NCBI RefSeq assembly: GCF_008085915.1
Contig: NZ_VSJK01000015.1
Coordinates: forward strand, 1 to 64,000
From: Oceaniovalibus sp. ACAM 378
GTDB lineage: Bacteria > Pseudomonadota > Alphaproteobacteria > Rhodobacterales > Rhodobacteraceae
Length of the DNA: 64,000 nucleotides
Reading direction: 5' to 3'
How positions within the stretch are numbered: the stretch's first letter is position 1; every line of letters starts with the position of its first letter. Below the pieces are notes generated by a model. It worked only from the letters and a program-made list of their open reading frames with translations. It was not told the DNA's origin and made no database searches. Shown here piece after piece: positions 16,307 to 24,407 of this stretch. Position numbers and translations under genes: made by a program.

Positions 16307-16626
16307 TGGCGTTGAACCCGATTCTGAATAATTTGGTTGAACAGTCGGCTGCGAATGCACTGCGTGAGCATCTTCATCACTTGGCGACCATCCGTGATTG
16401 CATTATTGAGATTAAGGCCGATCTTGTTCGCGCAAATGAGAGCAAGGCTTTCCTCTTGGATCGACTTCCTGAGATCGGCTATGAAGCAGGTTTTGAAATA
16501 TGCAATCCCAATGCTGACCCAGATATTATCTCGCTTGAGTTCGAGATTGTCAAACAAGCGGAGTTGCACAGGTTCAATCTAAACAGACAAACGGAGTTGC
16601 TCAGATACTATTTAACTCAAGTTTGA
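16306..16626 (+). CDS. Unknown small helical protein
   Basis: A 106-residue, mostly helical protein, beginning at the TAATG junction with the preceding gene. The earlier in-frame ATG at 16264 lies inside that gene and is less likely. It has heptad-like Leu spacing in HLHHLATIRDCIIEIKADL and again near the C-terminus, so a coiled-coil partner role is possible. I see no catalytic motif and no known family. It is the last rightward gene of the element, followed by a terminator. Confidence 0.6.
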   Translation: MALNPILNNLVEQSAANALREHLHHLATIRDCIIEIKADLVRANESKAFLLDRLPEIGYEAGFEICNPNADPDIISLEFEIVKQAELHRFNLNRQTELLRYYLTQV

Positions 16627-16680
16627 CGAGTTCGAGATTAGCAAATGAGTGGATATGCTTAGCTAATATTTTCTACGATG

Positions 16681-16708
16681 AAAATAGGCACCTTCGGGTG
16701 CCTATTTT
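16681..16708. terminator. Bidirectional intrinsic terminator
   Basis: AAAATAGGCACC pairs perfectly with GGTGCCTATTTT around a TTCG tetraloop. The A and T flanks let it work in both directions, so it ends the rightward small-gene operon and could also stop leftward reading from the HEPN gene at 17056. Confidence 0.9.
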
Positions 16709-17055
16709 GCGTTCCATCCCAGCCAACAGATTCACCAGATAGCACTATAGGCTTTGATAAGGTTGGCGCACCTTGGGCCTCAGGGGCTTCCGAAGGCGCT
16801 GCGGTCAGTCGGTTAGTGCGCAGGCTATGCCTATCAACCCCGACATGGCACGGCAGGGATTTCTCGCCTTGCGCGGTGCACGGGCTGTTTCTGGCAGTCT
16901 GGAAGGGCGGGGCCTTGGCTTCGCCCTTTCTTTGTGCCGAGTGATCCCTAGAGAGGCAAAATCGATATGTCAAATATGTAGGAGTAGAAACTACGGCCAA
17001 TTCCAAGGTTCCCTTCGGCGGAACTCAATAGTCATAAAGTCGAATCGTTAGCGAT
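16709..17055. other. Spacer between convergent genes
   Basis: No convincing gene. A second terminator-like hairpin pairs AAGGGCG (16903-16909) with CGCCCTT (16922-16928) followed by TCTTT. A 92-codon frame (16773-17051) has no motif or ribosome site. Confidence 0.5.
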
Positions 17056-18159
17056 TTAGTCTGCGCCCGAGTTCCAGCCAAGCAATTTCCCGAACTCCCT
17101 ACTAACACGATTTTTGGCCCAAGCATGCCCCTCAAACACATCAAAAGCGAACAGCAGATCCTCTGTAATCCTAATATAATCATTTAGTGAGCCCGCAATG
17201 CTTTCTCCACTATGTGCAAGTTTATTTCTATCTTCCGCAAACTTATTAACCAAATTCAATTTTAGTTTGATCGCGGCCCAATTCTCGAAGTCCGGTTTGT
17301 CGCGGTGAATCTCTGGCAAGTATCCCTTTAGTATCTTCAATAGTGGTGGCGAGGGAGCATACTTTGCAAGCCAAGCAGCATCAGGCGCGCACTTGGAAAT
17401 GTGTTGCTTTATGCCTACCTCAAGCGCCGAGTAGCAGATTAGCAATGCACTTCTGCTATTATGTTCAACAATGCCTTTTGCCTCGCGTAAGAGCTGGTGC
17501 GCCAGTGGCTCTTGTCCGTTTCTAGTATCCCATAGCCGCGAAAGCGTCTGTTGGTCTTCATCCGACCAGGTAAGACCACCAGAGCCAAAATCGATTATTG
17601 TGATCGGTCCCTGCTTCGGCCACGGGACACTATGATAAACCTCTTGAGTGGTTTTCCAATACAAGCTGAAACACGGGACACCACGATCCCGGACATTCAC
17701 CGGACCGCCTGCCTTTACAAGCCATCTAAGTAATTGAACGAACCGAACAGCATTTTCTTCAAGTTCTCTGCCTATGAAAACACAAAGCTCTTGCAATTCT
17801 GTCGGTAAAAAATCCGAAGTTGGGCTGTAACCTATGGCAATCTCACCATCAGACGCGATCACCTCTCTCTGGTCTATGAAGTATGGCAATGTAATGGGCG
17901 TTTCGTTAGGTCTGATGATGCGCTCATTGAGCAAAGATTCGACAAAGCCAACTTGGCGTTCCGTTGCATCACAAGAGATGTTGGCTCGAAGTTTTAAATT
18001 CCTGTGACCAAACCCGAAATCGCCCTCCTCACCGTCCGCTCGGATTTCTATCTTTACACCTGTTGCGGCGTCAGTAAAACTCAACCCTTCAGGTCGATGC
18101 GGATTGAACACGTATCCGTCAAGGCGTTCGGTCAGAAGGAAATGTATTTTCATCGTCAT
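17056..18159 (-). CDS. HEPN-domain protein, candidate defence cargo
   Basis: A 367-residue soluble protein. The C-terminal third is helical and carries RNKLAH (Arg311 to His316), the RxxxxH motif of HEPN RNases, preceded by an ALLICYSALEVGIKQHI helix typical of the fold. The N-terminal 200 residues are beta-rich and unfamiliar. HEPN proteins include tRNA- or mRNA-cutting toxins and anti-phage effectors such as ApeA and RnlA-type proteins. The gene is the only one in the element on the minus strand, is AT-rich, sits immediately inside attR and has its own transcript. This is the usual place for defence cargo in prophages and satellites. The RNase role is inferred and no antitoxin is seen. Confidence 0.72.
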   Translation of the reverse strand: MTMKIHFLLTERLDGYVFNPHRPEGLSFTDAATGVKIEIRADGEEGDFGFGHRNLKLRANISCDATERQVGFVESLLNERIIRPNETPITLPYFIDQREVIASDGEIAIGYSPTSDFLPTELQELCVFIGRELEENAVRFVQLLRWLVKAGGPVNVRDRGVPCFSLYWKTTQEVYHSVPWPKQGPITIIDFGSGGLTWSDEDQQTLSRLWDTRNGQEPLAHQLLREAKGIVEHNSRSALLICYSALEVGIKQHISKCAPDAAWLAKYAPSPPLLKILKGYLPEIHRDKPDFENWAAIKLKLNLVNKFAEDRNKLAHSGESIAGSLNDYIRITEDLLFAFDVFEGHAWAKNRVSREFGKLLGWNSGAD

Positions 18160-18597
18160 GAATGTGTCTTTCAGTTTGCAACAAGACTACGTTCAACACT
18201 CGCGGTGGCGCAATCCTTACAATAGAAAGTAACAACCTTTGGGGAGGCTTGACGCCAGAGCAACCCTAGGCGCGAGTGCAGCGAAAGCTCACAAGGTCCG
18301 CTCTACCGACGCTCAATATTGCCCAAATGTCTGACCGCCTTCGTGATGACGGAACCCGTGGGTCGCATGTGTCGCGATTGACTCTCAGCAATGCTGAGCA
18401 GTTCATTGACGAAGGATGTTGGTTTGCGTCATCGCCCGCAAAATCAACAAGGCTACCGATCATCCGGCGAGTTTCAGTGGCGAGTCGCTGAAGGTCGCGA
18501 TGAGGTGATATTGTTCCGCACGATTGAGCCGGAAAAGTGTTCCGGAGACGATCCGCTGGGATCACCTAAGTATCTGAAACATAACGAAAAACAATCT
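18160..18597. other. Right arm of the element next to attR
   Basis: No convincing gene in about 440 bases. TGTTCCG (18511-18517) and TGTTCCGGA (18537-18545) match the repeats beside attL and may be integrase arm sites. Several short frames on both strands have no motif. The promoter of the leftward HEPN gene should lie at the left end. Confidence 0.5.
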
Positions 18598-18615
18598 TTG
18601 GCTGGGGTGGTAGGA
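18598..18615. repeat. attR core (18-bp direct repeat)
   Basis: TTGGCTGGGGTGGTAGGA, identical to 607-624, covers the 3' end of tRNA-Gln. The tRNA is intact on this side, so integration restored the gene. Confidence 0.87.
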
Positions 18616-18673
18616 TTCGAACCTACGGTACACGGTACCAAAAACCGATGCCTTACCACTTGGCCACACCCCA
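18599..18673 (-). tRNA. tRNA-Gln (anticodon TTG)
   Basis: Read on the minus strand, the 75-base sequence begins TGGGGTGTGGCCAAGTGGTA and ends with encoded CCA. The acceptor stem TGGGGTG pairs with the CACCCCA region, the anticodon loop is TTTTGGT with anticodon TTG, and the T-arm has GGTTCGAATCC. This is the integration target of the 18-kb element. Confidence 0.97.
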
Positions 18674-18749
18674 ACGCAGGGCGGTATGTACTGGCCTGGG
18701 CCCGACCGCGCAAGAGCAAAAGGCGATCAAACAGATGGAATTCGCAAGG

Positions 18750-20126
18750 TTATTCGCTTGGAGCGTCGGCGCGCAGCAGGTCTGGGTTACTTTCATCGTT
18801 GCGTTCTTCGGCAATCATCTGTTCCAACGCCTGATCGTCCTGAATATCGACACCGATCGCAGCGGTTTCGACCGGGGCAGGTGGGACTACCTGTTTCGCG
18901 GGCGCGACCACCGCCGGAGCGGTTGAAGCCGGAGTTGCGGTGATCGATGCCAAGGGCGGATCGATGCGGATGCGATAGGTCGTGTCGGGAATTGCATAGC
19001 CGCCCGATTCGATGGCCTGCTTGACCAGCCGCAGTGTTTCGCCCCGGGCGCGCAGCAACGAGGTCTGGGTCTGATCGATCCAACCCGTGACAGTGAACAC
19101 GACACCGGCGTCGGTGAGATCTTTGATCCATACAGATGTGCCCGGCGTTTCCAGAGTGAAGGGCATCGCGCTTACCGTCTGTTCGATCAACCCGCGCACC
19201 GCTGCAAGATCACTGTCGGCTTCGACCGCGATATCGAACTGGAACCGGCGTTCGGCGTTGCGGGTGAAATTGACGATCCGACTTTTGAAAACAGTCGAAT
19301 TGGGAATCCGGATGTGGTTTCCGTCAAAGGACAGCAGGATCGTCGCGCGGCTGGTCAGACGGATGACTTTGCCTTCATCGCCGCCGATCTCGACCGCGTC
19401 ATTGGGTTGAAACGGTTGGCGGATCGACAGCATGATCGACGCGATGAAGTTTTCCACTGTGTCGCGGACGGCAAAACCGATGGCCAGACCGATGATACCA
19501 GCGGCGCCCAGAATGGTGCCCAGAAGGGCGGTGGCGTTCAGAATGTCCAGACCGATGACCATACCGCTGACCACAAAGACCAGGAACACCAGTTGCCGAT
19601 AGATGTTGGCGATGAATGCGTTTGGGGCGAGCCGTTCCCAAGGCTGGTGCATGCGGGCGATCCGGATCCCGATCACGATCATCAGCGCCGCTGCGCTCAG
19701 CGCCACAGCGACCAAAGGCAGCGCCGCGATGCCCTGACGCAGCCGGGCCTTCATGCGCTCGATCGCGGGGTCCAGGCGCTTGGAGAGATCGGTGGTTTCT
19801 GAAATCTCGTTCTGGACGGCAATGACGCCCTCGATCTTGGTGGCAAGTTCCTCCAGCCGGACCATGGCGGCGCCGTCCAGCACTTCGCCGGTCAGGGTCA
19901 CGATACCCGACCGGACCGAGACATAGACGCCTTCGTATCCGTCAAGTTCGGTCAGGATCGCGCGCATACGTTCGGAAATCCGCGCATCGGCTGCGATGGC
20001 GTCTTCCAAGGCTGCGCGGCTCAGCGTTTCTTCGGCCACGCGGGTGTCCTGCGCACCGGCGGGCATTGGTACAGCCAGCAGGAGGGCGATCAGAAGCGGT
20101 GCAAGACAGAGGGCAAAACGCGACAT
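18750..20126 (-). CDS. Mechanosensitive channel (MscS family) with periplasmic BON domain
   Basis: After a signal peptide (ALCLAPLLIALLLAVPMPAG) comes a BON-like domain (residues 45-110, GYEGVYVSVRSGIVTLTGEV). Three membrane helices follow, with the MscS pore helix GAAGIIGLAIGFAVRDTVEN near residue 220 and the beta domain QPFQPNDAVEIGG. A Pro/Ala-rich acidic tail closes the protein. Such channels release solutes on hypo-osmotic shock. A fused BON domain suggests attachment to lipid or wall. The start at 20126 has GGAG eight bases upstream and is preferred over 20159. It is a single gene, reading toward tRNA-Gln. Confidence 0.9.
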   Translation of the reverse strand: MSRFALCLAPLLIALLLAVPMPAGAQDTRVAEETLSRAALEDAIAADARISERMRAILTELDGYEGVYVSVRSGIVTLTGEVLDGAAMVRLEELATKIEGVIAVQNEISETTDLSKRLDPAIERMKARLRQGIAALPLVAVALSAAALMIVIGIRIARMHQPWERLAPNAFIANIYRQLVFLVFVVSGMVIGLDILNATALLGTILGAAGIIGLAIGFAVRDTVENFIASIMLSIRQPFQPNDAVEIGGDEGKVIRLTSRATILLSFDGNHIRIPNSTVFKSRIVNFTRNAERRFQFDIAVEADSDLAAVRGLIEQTVSAMPFTLETPGTSVWIKDLTDAGVVFTVTGWIDQTQTSLLRARGETLRLVKQAIESGGYAIPDTTYRIRIDPPLASITATPASTAPAVVAPAKQVVPPAPVETAAIGVDIQDDQALEQMIAEERNDESNPDLLRADAPSE

Positions 20127-20228
20127 GGCGACACTCCGGGCAGCGGCAGGAGCCACCACGCTAGCGGGGAGGATGGACCATGAAAAGGGGCAGGCAGGAT
20201 GCCCCGCCCCAATCAGTCAGACGTCGCG

Positions 20229-21965
20229 TCAGGCCGAAACCTGTTCCCGCAGAATAGATGCGGTCAGTGAAATCATCAGATAGACACCAGCAAAAATCAG
20301 GAACGCCAGCAGCGTATTTTCAAACGCACGGGGATATGTCGCTTCGTCCGGGGGGACGGGGGTCACCCCCATGGACAGGTAGCGGGTCTGACGATTTGCT
20401 TCGATCCGGGCGGTTTCAAGCTGTTGCAGGGATTGTTGCATCAACAAGGTCCGCGTTTGCAGGTCAACCTCGGCCATCCGCAATTCGCCGCCGATCCGGG
20501 CCAGAGAACTGGAAGATCCGGTGCCGTCCGTCAACTGGCTGCGCAGGGCGGCAATCAGCTGTTCAAGCCGTGAAATATCGCCCTCGGCCCCGGCGACACG
20601 GGCCTGATTGGGGCGGCGGTTGTCCATCAATTGCAGCAGCTCCAGCCGCTTTTGTTGCAACTGCACTTCGAAGCTGGTGATCTGGCTCATCACGCCACCG
20701 GTTTCGGCGGTCGGGTCAAGCACGCCCAATTGCTCCTGCAACTCCAGCACCCGGAGCTGGGCCGCCATCATCTTGTCTTCGGCAACCTGAAAGCTCTCCA
20801 TTGCGCCCTGCATCTGGTCGGCGCGCAGGCGCTGGGTCAGGTTGTCGACCTGTTCCTCGGCATAGCCGATCAGGCGGTTCGACCATTGGGCGCTTGCCTC
20901 TGGGCTGGCTGCCACAACCTCCATCTTGATGATGCCTTCAGACGGATCATAGCCGATTTCGACGTTATTCTTGAAGACCTTATAGGCCTGTTCGTTGGTC
21001 GGATCCGCAGGCAGGCGCTGGATCGCGTCGATGTCAGGTGCCGTGAAATGCGCCTTGAATCCCTCGTCCCGGTCAAGCCGGAGCATGGCGTCGCGCGACT
21101 GGAGATAGCTTTGCACCGCGATCGAATCCTGACTGGTGGCAAAGCCGGTGCCCGAGAACAGCCCACCCAACCCGCCGGGCGACTGAGAATCGGCCTGCTG
21201 GATCACGAATTCGGATTTCGTGGCATACATCGGCGTGGCGATGACGAAATAGTAATATCCGGCGATCAGCGTCGGCAGGCCGACGAAAAACGCCAGCCGG
21301 GCCAACAGCAAAAGCGATTTGCGGCGGCGACGCCGCGAGATATCGCGCTGAATGTCGTGAATCTCGCGCGCCCGTTCGGCCCGGGGGCTGGGGCGCGGTC
21401 CGACTTCGGTGGATGGCACGCCGGCAGGGTGTATGGTTTGCGGCAACTGAACCCGCTGGTCTGCGTCCGATCCCTGTGCCGAACTTTGCGGAACGACCAG
21501 TTCCAGCATGTTGGAGCGTTCGAACGGATCGATACCGCGCGCCCGCAACTGGCGAACGGCGTCGAAATCCGATGTCGGTGCCAAGCCGTGTTTATGTGCC
21601 AGACGCCGCGCCATACGCAGTTGCCGACCGGTCAAACCCTCGCGGCGCAGATCGTCCATGCCGGTTTCTTCGTTGACCTCATCGGTGGAGCTGATGCTGG
21701 CGTTCTGGGTGATGCTTGGAGAGGGGGGCGTGCCGAAGCCGTCACCCAGGGCCTCGGGGGCCTTAACCCGGGTCAGGCGCGGCGCGGTGGCCGCTGCGGT
21801 CGGCTGCAGTTCGGCGCGGGCGGGCGAATGGGGTTCGGATACCCCCACAGGATCCGGATTGTTTTTCAGGGGCAAAGCTGTTGCGGTCCCGGGTGCTGCA
21901 ACCGCTCCGGCAAGGGGGCTGGAACGGCGGATGCGAAACTTTTTAACTTTGGGTTTCGTAGTCAT
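20229..21965 (-). CDS. kpsE: Capsule polysaccharide export inner-membrane protein, KpsE/CtrB family
   Basis: A 578-residue polysaccharide co-polymerase-type protein. An unusually long Pro/Ala-rich cytoplasmic N-terminus (about 200 residues) precedes the first membrane helix (LLLLARLAFFVGLPTLIAGY). Then come the YFVIATPMYATKSEFVIQ motif of the Wzz/KpsE family, a periplasmic coiled coil of about 250 residues, and a final helix near the C-terminus. It bridges the ABC exporter and the outer-membrane channel. Its start overlaps the end of the ATPase gene by 23 bases, so the two are one operon. The KpsM permease is not beside them. Confidence 0.88.
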   Translation of the reverse strand: MTTKPKVKKFRIRRSSPLAGAVAAPGTATALPLKNNPDPVGVSEPHSPARAELQPTAAATAPRLTRVKAPEALGDGFGTPPSPSITQNASISSTDEVNEETGMDDLRREGLTGRQLRMARRLAHKHGLAPTSDFDAVRQLRARGIDPFERSNMLELVVPQSSAQGSDADQRVQLPQTIHPAGVPSTEVGPRPSPRAERAREIHDIQRDISRRRRRKSLLLLARLAFFVGLPTLIAGYYYFVIATPMYATKSEFVIQQADSQSPGGLGGLFSGTGFATSQDSIAVQSYLQSRDAMLRLDRDEGFKAHFTAPDIDAIQRLPADPTNEQAYKVFKNNVEIGYDPSEGIIKMEVVAASPEASAQWSNRLIGYAEEQVDNLTQRLRADQMQGAMESFQVAEDKMMAAQLRVLELQEQLGVLDPTAETGGVMSQITSFEVQLQQKRLELLQLMDNRRPNQARVAGAEGDISRLEQLIAALRSQLTDGTGSSSSLARIGGELRMAEVDLQTRTLLMQQSLQQLETARIEANRQTRYLSMGVTPVPPDEATYPRAFENTLLAFLIFAGVYLMISLTASILREQVSA

Positions 21966-22602
21966 AAAGATGCTTCGCCTCTTCCAGAGTGTCGAACATG
22001 TGCAACCGCCCGTCCATCAGCACAGCAGCCGAATTGCAGAACTTTTCAAGCGTTTCCGCCTGATGCGACACCACAACGATTGTCGAGCTTTCCAGCCGTT
22101 CACGCAGGATCGCCCCCGCCTTGCGATTGAATTCAACGTCGGTGGTCGACGGCATGCCCTCGTCGATCAGGTAGATATCGAATTCCAGAGCCAGCAACAG
22201 CGCAAAGGACAGGCGTGACCGCATCCCTGCCGAATAGGTGCCGACCGGCATGTCGAAATATTCACCCAAGCCGCACAGCCAGCGGCAGAATGCCTCAAGA
22301 TAATCGGGGTCGATGCCATAGAGTTTGGCGATGAACCGCGCGTTCTCGGTGCCCGAAAGCTTGTTGACGACGCCCCCCATGAACCCGAGCGGAAATGAAA
22401 CTCGACTGGTGCGGGTGATCTTGCCTTCGTCGGGTTTTTCCAGCCCGGCCATCATGTTGATCAGTGTTGTCTTGCCGGTGCCGTTCGGCGCCAGAATGCC
22501 CAGCGAATTGCCAAGCTCCACGCGAAAAGACGCGCGGTGCAGGATCACCTTGTGATGCGATCCGGTCCAATAGGACTTACTGACATTTTCGAACTCGATC
22601 AT
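21943..22602 (-). CDS. kpsT: Capsule export ABC transporter ATPase, KpsT family
   Basis: A 219-residue ATPase starting at 22602 (IEFENVSKSYW). It has Walker A APNGTGKTT, a signature YSAGMRSRLSFA instead of LSGGQ, as is usual in KpsT/Wzt-type exporters, Walker B IYLIDEGMPSTTD and the H-loop VVSHQ. It powers export of group 2-type capsule across the inner membrane with a KpsM permease and KpsE. Upstream lies nhaA rather than kpsM, so the membrane partner must be encoded elsewhere. There is no clear ribosome site at the chosen start. Confidence 0.9.
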   Translation of the reverse strand: MIEFENVSKSYWTGSHHKVILHRASFRVELGNSLGILAPNGTGKTTLINMMAGLEKPDEGKITRTSRVSFPLGFMGGVVNKLSGTENARFIAKLYGIDPDYLEAFCRWLCGLGEYFDMPVGTYSAGMRSRLSFALLLALEFDIYLIDEGMPSTTDVEFNRKAGAILRERLESSTIVVVSHQAETLEKFCNSAAVLMDGRLHMFDTLEEAKHLYDYETQS

Positions 22603-22755
22603 TAGCGCCCCGGCGCATTGCCGCATCCCACGCTTCTAGCCGAGCGTGGTTAACAGGATGCATAGATGCTCTTTCGGGCCACAATATGTCCCTCGGAGCG
22701 GTTATCACAGGGGAATCTCCGATCGGAATACCGGCAAATCCCCAAAGGCCAGCGA

Positions 22756-24054
22756 TCAGCCCTTTTGCTTTTGCACACCGGTCAGGACACCGGCCAGCAG
22801 TGATATGCCTGCCGCAGCGAAACTGAGCAACGCGCCCATTTTGGCGGCATCCTGTATCGGACCGGACGGAAACGCGACCGAGGCGATGAACAGCGATACG
22901 GTGAACCCGATGGCGGCCACACAACCGATCACGAAGAGGTCGATGGTGCGCATCCCGGTTGGCAGGCCCAGCCGCATCGGCCCCGCCGCGATCCAACCAA
23001 ACAGCATGATCCCGGCCGGTTTGCCGATCAGCAGACCGGCCAGCACCAGCCATGTCGGTGCCGCGATAGTGTTGAATTCGACCCCTGCGTTCAGCAGTCC
23101 GAAAAAGAACAGAATACATTCGACTGGGCGTTGCATCAGGTTCTGGGTGTGGTTCAGAAGGTCGGTCAGATACTGCTCGGCCTCGCTGAAGATGCCAAAG
23201 GCGCGGTCGGCATGGGGCAGGGTCGGCACGATGGGCAACAGGCCCAGTGCCGGATGCAGCCCGCTGGCCTGAAACGCCCACCAACTGACGGCACCGGCTG
23301 CAAGATAGGGCCAGAACGACAGTTTTTCCCGCACCCAGGTGGAGTTCGTGCGCAGTTGGTTACCGACGTCCAGCTTGCGCGGCAGCCAGTTGAACAGGAC
23401 AAACACAGTGACCGCCGCAGCCAGTGACACCAGCAGCATCGCCGGGGCCAAGTCGCCCGATGGATAAAATATCGCAATAATGATCAATCCCGCCGCGTCA
23501 TCGGCGATGGCCAGCAGCAACAGGAACCGAACCGCCGGATGCCTGGCGCCAAAGACAAGGCGTCCGACCAGATAGGAAAACGCGATATCCGTCGCTGTCG
23601 GAACCGCCCAGCCCCGGGCCACCGCGTCATAGACATCCGACCCGAGAAATGCCGCCAGACCCAGATAAACGGTGATCGGCCCGACCATGCCGCCCAGAGT
23701 CGCCACAAGCGGCGTCGCCGCCTTTTTGCCGCGCAGGCTGCCATTCTTCAGAATGACCGCCTCCCACACTTCCTTGGCAGCGATGGCAAAAAAGAAGGCC
23801 ATCAGGATATCGTTGATCAGGAAATGAAAGGTCAGAACCCGGGTGACATCGCCCAAATATTCGACTCCGAAAAGGTCGCCATAAGCATGCAGCCACCGCG
23901 ATGCATCGGACCCGAGCAGATCATTGAACCAGATCGGATATTCGACCATGTAATGATAGCTTTGCGCGTCGACGTTTGCCCAGATCAGTGCACTCAGCGC
24001 GCCAAGGATCAGCAAAAGCGAATAGTTGGTTACGAAATTCCAGACGCGGTACAT
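22756..24054 (-). CDS. nhaA: Na+/H+ antiporter NhaA
   Basis: A 432-residue membrane protein with about 12 helices and NhaA landmarks: WANVDAQSYHY early, the NDILMAFFFAIAAKEVWE segment, GWAVPTATDIAFS, and the paired ion-binding aspartates in LLLAIADDAAGLIIIAIFY. NhaA exchanges internal Na+ for external H+ and keeps cytoplasmic pH and salt in balance, which suits a marine bacterium. Transcribed alone, with AGGTTCC-like spacing before the ATG. Confidence 0.94.
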   Translation of the reverse strand: MYRVWNFVTNYSLLLILGALSALIWANVDAQSYHYMVEYPIWFNDLLGSDASRWLHAYGDLFGVEYLGDVTRVLTFHFLINDILMAFFFAIAAKEVWEAVILKNGSLRGKKAATPLVATLGGMVGPITVYLGLAAFLGSDVYDAVARGWAVPTATDIAFSYLVGRLVFGARHPAVRFLLLLAIADDAAGLIIIAIFYPSGDLAPAMLLVSLAAAVTVFVLFNWLPRKLDVGNQLRTNSTWVREKLSFWPYLAAGAVSWWAFQASGLHPALGLLPIVPTLPHADRAFGIFSEAEQYLTDLLNHTQNLMQRPVECILFFFGLLNAGVEFNTIAAPTWLVLAGLLIGKPAGIMLFGWIAAGPMRLGLPTGMRTIDLFVIGCVAAIGFTVSLFIASVAFPSGPIQDAAKMGALLSFAAAGISLLAGVLTGVQKQKG

Positions 24055-24086
24055 GCAAGGTTCCTCCGGGAATCCAGCTTGCAGCC

Positions 24087-24407
24087 CTAGTGGAACGTGC
24101 TGTTTGGGGCAACCGCATTGGCGTCGATGTCACGAAATTCGCGGGGTGCGCGGCTGTGCTGTTTGCGATGGCTTTCACCGCATTGCTGCAAAAACCACGG
24201 CTCTCCGGTCAATGATGCCGACGGCAGCTCGACCATGCGCAATGCCACAAACAGAACGCTTGGCGGCGCGCCAGATACCACCCGGCCCAGCAGGATCGCC
24301 TTGGCGCAGCGCCTGTCGCGCATGGGGCCACCGAAACGCAGGTCGCGCGACCGGGCGGCAGGCAACACTGACCTGAAGCGACACAGTTTCAGGCAACAAC
24401 AGCCCAT
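24087..24407 (-). CDS. Possible small protein of unknown function
   Basis: A 106-codon frame fills the gap between nhaA and the permease gene and overlaps the permease stop by 19 bases. The central part (SRDLRFGGPMRDRRCAKAIL) looks like protein rather than noise, but other frames are open here too. No signal peptide or motif is seen. If real, it would be the third gene of the arsR-permease operon. Confidence 0.3.
   Translation of the reverse strand: MGCCCLKLCRFRSVLPAARSRDLRFGGPMRDRRCAKAILLGRVVSGAPPSVLFVALRMVELPSASLTGEPWFLQQCGESHRKQHSRAPREFRDIDANAVAPNSTFH

Larger units (their letters stand above)
607..18615. mobile_element. Integrated phage-like element in tRNA-Gln (candidate capsid-forming satellite or reduced prophage)
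   Basis: The element lies between two copies of the 18-bp sequence TTGGCTGGGGTGGTAGGA (607-624 and 18598-18615). The right copy is the 3' end of an intact tRNA-Gln gene, the classic target of tyrosine integrases, and an integrase gene starts 110 bases inside the left copy. All genes between read rightward except the last. The cargo is a full head and packaging set (portal, protease-capsid, connectors, HNH, TerS, TerL), tail assembly chaperones and a tape measure protein. No repressor, excisionase, replication, lysis, tail-tube, baseplate or fibre genes are visible. Base composition is lower in GC than the flanks. The boundaries are well supported. Whether it is a satellite or a decayed prophage is inference. 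Confidence 0.88.

Noticed and set aside
16773-17051. A 92-codon plus-strand gene before the HEPN gene
   Set aside because: No ribosome site or known motif. It overlaps a terminator-like hairpin.
20631-22130. A 499-codon plus-strand gene
   Set aside because: Antisense to kpsE and kpsT, with no start signal or motif.
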